Part shown: positions 63,328-64,000 of the stretch, piece after piece
Layout: every line of letters starts with the position of its first letter
How positions within the stretch are numbered: position 1 is the first letter of the stretch
Assembly: GCF_023243115.1 (NCBI RefSeq)
Contig: NZ_CP085081.1
Span: 3,741,001-3,805,000 of the forward strand
DNA length: 64,000 bases
DNA from: Sediminicoccus sp. KRV36
GTDB lineage: Bacteria; Pseudomonadota; Alphaproteobacteria; Acetobacterales; Acetobacteraceae
Reading direction: 5' to 3'
Program-made: the position numbers and the translations under genes
The notes under the pieces: generated by a model
Seen by the model: only the letters and a program-made list of their open reading frames with translations
Told to the model about the DNA's origin: nothing
Databases searched by the model: none

Positions 63328-64000
63328 AGGCATCCCGTGGTGGCGGCGTGGCGCGGGTATAATCCTGCACGCAGAACGCCCCGCCCTGGTGCCGGCGGCC
63401 CACCTCGCTCGGGTTCAGCACGGCTTCCAGCTGCGCGCGGAACGCCTCGGCACTGTCCTGCGGCGCCCAGCCGATGCGCGCGCGGTGGTCACGCGCCCAC
63501 CAGCTCGCGGGGTTGGCCGAAGCGCCCCAGATCACCGCATGCCCGGCGCGTTCCGCCGTCACGCAGGCCAGCACCAGCCGCGTGAGATCCGGATAGGAGA
63601 GCCAGGTGGAGAGTGCGCGCGCATCGCGCGGTTCGGGCAGGCAGGTGCCGATGCGCAGATTCACATTCTCGACGCCGTGCTTGTCCCAGTAGAGCCGGCC
63701 CATCAGCTCGCCATAGGCCTTGGAGAGGCCGTAGAAGCCATCCGGGCGGAACTGGCAGTCGAGGTCGAGGCTCTGCCTCTGCTCATGGAATCCGATGCTG
63801 TGGTTGGAGCTGGCGAAGACCACCCGCGCGCCCTCGCGCCGCGCCGCCTCATAGATGTGATAGAGGCCGCGCAGATTGGGGCCGAGGATCTCCTCGAAGA
63901 GCTGCTCCACGCTGATGCCGCCGAAATGCAGGATGGCGCCACAGCCCTCGGCCAGGCGCGCGACGGCCACGCCGTCATTGAGATCGGCGCGGGTGAAGCT
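63314..64000 (-). CDS. udh: Uronate dehydrogenase-like protein, N-terminus outside window
   Basis: Extended SDR that oxidises D-glucuronate/galacturonate to the lactone with NAD. 228 codons visible; the frame is open to the window edge and the NAD-binding GxxGxxG N-terminus is missing. FGGISVEQLFEEILGPN, VVFASSNHSIGF, catalytic YGLSKAYGE, LRIGTCLPEPRD and TWLSYPDLTRLV follow the Udh pattern closely. Confidence 0.85.
   Translation of the reverse strand, partial: SFTRADLNDGVAVARLAEGCGAILHFGGISVEQLFEEILGPNLRGLYHIYEAARREGARVVFASSNHSIGFHEQRQSLDLDCQFRPDGFYGLSKAYGELMGRLYWDKHGVENVNLRIGTCLPEPRDARALSTWLSYPDLTRLVLACVTAERAGHAVIWGASANPASWWARDHRARIGWAPQDSAEAFRAQLEAVLNPSEVGRRHQGGAFCVQDYTRATPPPRDAFSLD

Overview
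This is a G+C-rich window whose gene content points to an alphaproteobacterium of the Acetobacteraceae (Roseomonas-like, order Rhodospirillales). The signs are the translation-gene order tRNA-Tyr, tRNA-Gly, tuf, tRNA-Trp, secE, nusG, an EipB/DUF1849 envelope protein, a TctC/Bug-type receptor, TRAP transporters and strong GC bias at third positions. The family assignment is inference from gene content; no 16S gene is present.

Region 1 (1-13668, all minus strand) is one merged str-S10-spc superoperon running rpsL, rpsG, tuf, the S10 genes, the spc genes, secY and a partial adk. The reading order is unbroken and many genes overlap by 1-8 bases. fusA, normally between rpsG and tuf, is absent. Region 2 (13962-25220, minus) is rplK-rplA-rplJ-rplL-rpoB-rpoC with an L10 leader RNA, a triple hairpin repeat and a probable rplL-rpoB attenuator. 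Region 3 (25391-31250) separates rplK from nusG. It holds a periplasmic binding protein plus GGDEF-EAL pair, an EamA transporter, a displaced copy of the nusG 3' end, a leucine-rich-repeat protein and an unrecognised membrane protein. A 209-base direct repeat made of the nusG KOW-domain coding sequence brackets the last two genes. This is the strongest sign of an insertion in the window. Region 4 (31274-33975, minus) is nusG, secE, tRNA-Trp, a second tuf identical to the first, tRNA-Gly and tRNA-Tyr.

Region 5 (34096-53185) is ordinary chromosomal content: a PaaK-like adenylating enzyme, proline iminopeptidase, a methyltransferase, a zinc-ribbon protein, a Zur-box-preceded zinc-binding protein, GST, GMC oxidoreductase, folK, a peroxidase/SuOx-fold pair, a Bug receptor, a lipoprotein hydrolase with smpB, dapA, lytic transglycosylase-pgpA-pncC, a catalytically dead HtrA-like protein, an SDR and a CtBP-like dehydrogenase. 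Region 6 (53232-61683) looks like a carboxylic-acid uptake and CoA-activation locus: a 2OG-Fe(II) oxygenase, AMP-forming ligase, SDR, TRAP transporter DctP-DctQ-DctM and NDP-forming acyl-CoA synthetase. The DctQ-DctM junction carries a 29-base tandem repeat that copies the dctM translation start and creates two 10-codon coupled mini-ORFs. The window closes with EipB, a sulfotransferase-like protein and a partial uronate dehydrogenase.

Short palindromic repeats recur in several intergenic gaps and may belong to one dispersed family. No rRNA, CRISPR array, transposase or integrase was found.
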